From Candidatus Eisenbacteria bacterium RBG_16_71_46 (GTDB taxonomy: Bacteria > Eisenbacteria > RBG-16-71-46), in NCBI GenBank assembly GCA_001780165.1, contig MFFQ01000073.1, positions 1-33,095 of the forward strand: 33,095 bases of DNA. The letters are read 5' to 3'. This document shows, piece after piece, positions 31,042 to 33,095 of this stretch. A program made the translations under genes and the position numbers. Every line of letters starts with the position of its first letter. Within the stretch, counting starts at the first letter, position 1. The notes beneath the pieces are model-generated. The model had not been told where the DNA came from. It saw only the letters and a list, made by a program, of their open reading frames with translations, and did no database searches.

Positions 31042-33095
31042 CGCACGATCACGAACTTGCCGGTGGCATGCCCGAGCGGCGAATCCACCGTGAACAGATA
31101 CACGCCCGATTCCACGTCCTGGCCGTTGCGCGAGATCAGGTTCCACGCCGCCTCGCCCGTGCCGTCGCTTCCGTCGTGGTCGATCTGGGCGACGAAGTCG
31201 CCGGCCACGGTCCAGATCTTGATCGTGCTCCGCGCCCGCGGCAATCCCATGAAATCCACGTGGCGCGTGAGCGGATCGCCCGGCACCTGCGGCCGGTCCC
31301 ACGCCGCGCGTGCCCGAAAGGGATTCGGCACCACCCAGACGCGCTGCGCGTCCGGGCGCGCAGCGGCGGCCGGGCTCACGCGGTCCTGGAACGAGGTCGT
31401 GAGCGGGCTCTCGAAGGCGAGGTCCAGCTTGAGACGATGGACGTCGCGGAGTCCCGGGTTGTAGACGGTCGTCACGACGTAGAAATAATCGAACCCGTCG
31501 AGCGCGGTCGCGTCGGTCATGGCGTAGCGCCCGACGGGATAGAGGCGCTGTCCGAAGAGAATGCGCTCGTAGTCCACGGCCGGGTCGATCACCTTGGCGA
31601 GCGGGATCTCGCCGTTGCTGGTGTCGGGGCCGAAGGCCGCGATCAGCTCCCAGTTCTTCGGCGGCGGCATCAGTGCCTCGCGGCCGCGCCAGTCCGAGAG
31701 ACGGTACACGCGGTAGCCCAGGATCCGCGCCTCCGAGGTGCCGAACAGCCCGCCGGCGATGAGCACCTCGGGCCGGTTGTCCCACTCGATACGCACGGCG
31801 TGGTCGCGGGGGATCAGCCGCATCCCCGGCGCCGGCGGAACCTGCCCGGGGTCGAGCCAGCGCACCGTGGTGTCGCGGCCGCCGAATCCCGTGCAGAAAT
31901 CGCAGTCGGTGTCGGTCCAGACGCACTGGCCGTGCGTGTACACCGCGGACGACGGCGGGAAGTAGCAGTCGTCCGGATACCGGGAGGTGCAATCCGGATC
32001 CCAGACGAAGGTCACGCCGGGGGGGGCCTCGATGCATGACTCGTGGCCGTTGCGGCCGCTGCGGCCGATGTTGTACTCGGTCGAGTCCGGCCCGTCGTCG
32101 TCCGGCTTCAGGTCGAGTTGGAGCCCGTGGTGCAGGTACATGGCACTCGAGATCGCCGCGGTCAGGCTGTCCGCGCGTTCCCCGGCGACCAGCGCGGCGT
32201 GGAATTCGAGCGACTGACCCGGCTCGAGCGACGCGAACGGCCCGCAGGACACGAGCACGACGTAGTCGGCGGGGTCGATCTCGGGCGCGGGCTGGCCCCG
32301 GCCCGCGAGCGCGGCGTAACGATCAAGATCGAGACTCGGCACGCCGCCCTGCCCGGGAATGCGACCGTTGGCGAATACCGTGTAGCGGAACGAGACGTTG
32401 GCCGGCGCCCGCGCGTAGCGGGCGACGGGGGAGATCAGTGCCAGCGGATCGGTGGTGTGGTCGAGGCCCACCACCGCGGCCCGCGGTAACGTGGAACCCT
32501 TCGCGCCGTCCACGACCGCCGGAGGCGTCTGCACCAGCGTCGTCATGCAGGCGCTCGGCGGAGAGGAGGGCACGGTGCCGGGATTGGCGCAGGGAATGAG
32601 TCCATTCCCCGTCACCCAGTTCGGAACGCCCTCCACGATGGTGCGCGAGACGGTCTGGCGCTCCACGCGGTCGTTCAGGTGGCCCGCGCGGTCGTTGCGC
32701 AGCCGGGAGTCCAGGTCGGCGAGCAACCCGACGTAGACCTGGCGCAGCGTCGTACCGCCGTGATTGGTGATCGTGAAACGCAGCCCGGCGAACTTCTCGA
32801 ATCCCGGCGCGGACCAGGCGTACGTCTCCTGGTGCACGGAGAGCTCGAGCGGCACGTGGCTCTCCCGCGTCGGGTAGATGTAGCTCACGGCCTCGGGCCG
32901 GTCGTCCACGTAGTCCGCCGCCATCATCTGGTCGGCGCTGAAGCCCAGGTCCTCGTCCACCTCGCCGTCCCCGTCGTCATCGCGGCCGTTCAGGACTTCC
33001 TCGTCCACCCGGCCATCGCCGTCGTCGTCGTAGAGCCAGCGGCTCCCCAGGCGGCTGCGGCCCGCGGCGCGTACGCGGTCCTGGGGGTCGAGGGT
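31038..33095 (-). CDS. Large surface protein with calcium loops and sorting-like C-terminus (5' end outside window)
   Basis: The frame is open to the window edge, giving at least 685 residues; a GTG at 33008 is internal, not the start. Two DxDxDG calcium-loop motifs, DDDGDGRVDEE and DDDGDGEVDED, lie 15 residues apart near the cut end. The middle holds a beta-rich region, then a cysteine-rich patch (WDPDCTSRYPDDCYF, QCVWTDTDCDFCTGFGG) and a fibronectin-like segment (GYRVYRLSDW...). The C-terminus has VWVVPNPFRARAAW, IKIWTVAGDFVAQI, SGVYLFTVDS and ends KFVIVR, the FlgD-like/T9SS-like module. The protein is therefore probably exported and anchored or released at the surface. Function unknown. 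Confidence 0.8.
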   Translation of the reverse strand, partial: TLDPQDRVRAAGRSRLGSRWLYDDDGDGRVDEEVLNGRDDDGDGEVDEDLGFSADQMMAADYVDDRPEAVSYIYPTRESHVPLELSVHQETYAWSAPGFEKFAGLRFTITNHGGTTLRQVYVGLLADLDSRLRNDRAGHLNDRVERQTVSRTIVEGVPNWVTGNGLIPCANPGTVPSSPPSACMTTLVQTPPAVVDGAKGSTLPRAAVVGLDHTTDPLALISPVARYARAPANVSFRYTVFANGRIPGQGGVPSLDLDRYAALAGRGQPAPEIDPADYVVLVSCGPFASLEPGQSLEFHAALVAGERADSLTAAISSAMYLHHGLQLDLKPDDDGPDSTEYNIGRSGRNGHESCIEAPPGVTFVWDPDCTSRYPDDCYFPPSSAVYTHGQCVWTDTDCDFCTGFGGRDTTVRWLDPGQVPPAPGMRLIPRDHAVRIEWDNRPEVLIAGGLFGTSEARILGYRVYRLSDWRGREALMPPPKNWELIAAFGPDTSNGEIPLAKVIDPAVDYERILFGQRLYPVGRYAMTDATALDGFDYFYVVTTVYNPGLRDVHRLKLDLAFESPLTTSFQDRVSPAAAARPDAQRVWVVPNPFRARAAWDRPQVPGDPLTRHVDFMGLPRARSTIKIWTVAGDFVAQIDHDGSDGTGEAAWNLISRNGQDVESGVYLFTVDSPLGHATGKFVIVR

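Noticed and set aside
1-33095. CRISPR array, tRNA, rRNA, transposase or phage genes
   Set aside because: No regularly spaced repeats, no cloverleaf or rRNA core sequence, and no transposase, integrase or phage structural protein among the frames.

Overview
This is a GC-rich chromosomal window with no rRNA, tRNA, CRISPR array or transposase that I could see. Several exported proteins end in a FlgD-like / T9SS-like C-terminal module (PNP(F/S) motif, then beta strands ending LVRL(E) or KFVIVR). Others carry dense lipoboxes and DxDxDG calcium loops. That combination, at this GC content, suggests the FCB-superphylum fringe (Candidatus Eisenbacteria or a relative). This is inference; no marker gene in the window fixes the taxonomy.

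Region 1 (1-9081, all + strand, tightly packed, many ATGA/GTGA/TTGA overlaps) is an anaerobic aromatic-degradation operon entered part-way. It holds the C-terminal part of 6-oxocyclohex-1-ene-1-carbonyl-CoA hydrolase (oah/bzdY), an SDR dehydrogenase, an SCP-x-type thiolase with its DUF35 partner, a cyclohexa-1,5-diene-1-carbonyl-CoA hydratase (dch/bzdW), and the four subunits of a class I ATP-dependent benzoyl-CoA reductase in the order N-O-P-Q. Both ATPase subunits are short, as in the Azoarcus bzd type. Next come a 107-aa CxxC protein of unknown role and a nitronate-monooxygenase-like flavoprotein. Together these would reduce benzoyl-CoA to the cyclic diene, hydrate it and hydrolytically open the ring; the SDR/thiolase/DUF35 set would do a beta-oxidation-type cleavage before or after the ring chemistry. 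The alcohol dehydrogenase (Had/BzdX), the ferredoxin and any CoA ligase are not in the window.

Region 2 (9082-18782) is mixed housekeeping and accessory genes. They are an M4 protealysin-type metallopeptidase overlapping its emfourin inhibitor, a PfpI/DJ-1 protein, a long imperfect palindrome, a fatty-acid-hydroxylase family membrane enzyme, a broken renalase-like flavoprotein, GTP cyclohydrolase II (ribA), a PKD-domain secreted protein, a four-helix membrane protein, a 63-aa orphan, an NTF2-like lipoprotein, a DinB-family protein and a beta-carbonic anhydrase.

Region 3 (18862-27297) holds a secreted TPR + purple-acid-phosphatase fusion, a DoxX protein, a two-gene unit of a polytopic membrane protein and a VWA lipoprotein, an Fpg/Nei-type DNA glycosylase, an orphan LuxR-type response regulator with a degenerate receiver domain, and a secreted protein of unknown function.

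Region 4 (27407-33095, - strand) is a three-gene operon joined by ATGA overlaps: a large calcium-loop / sorting-domain surface protein (5' end outside the window) followed by two lipoproteins with Ig-like domains. It looks like a cell-surface assembly of unknown function.
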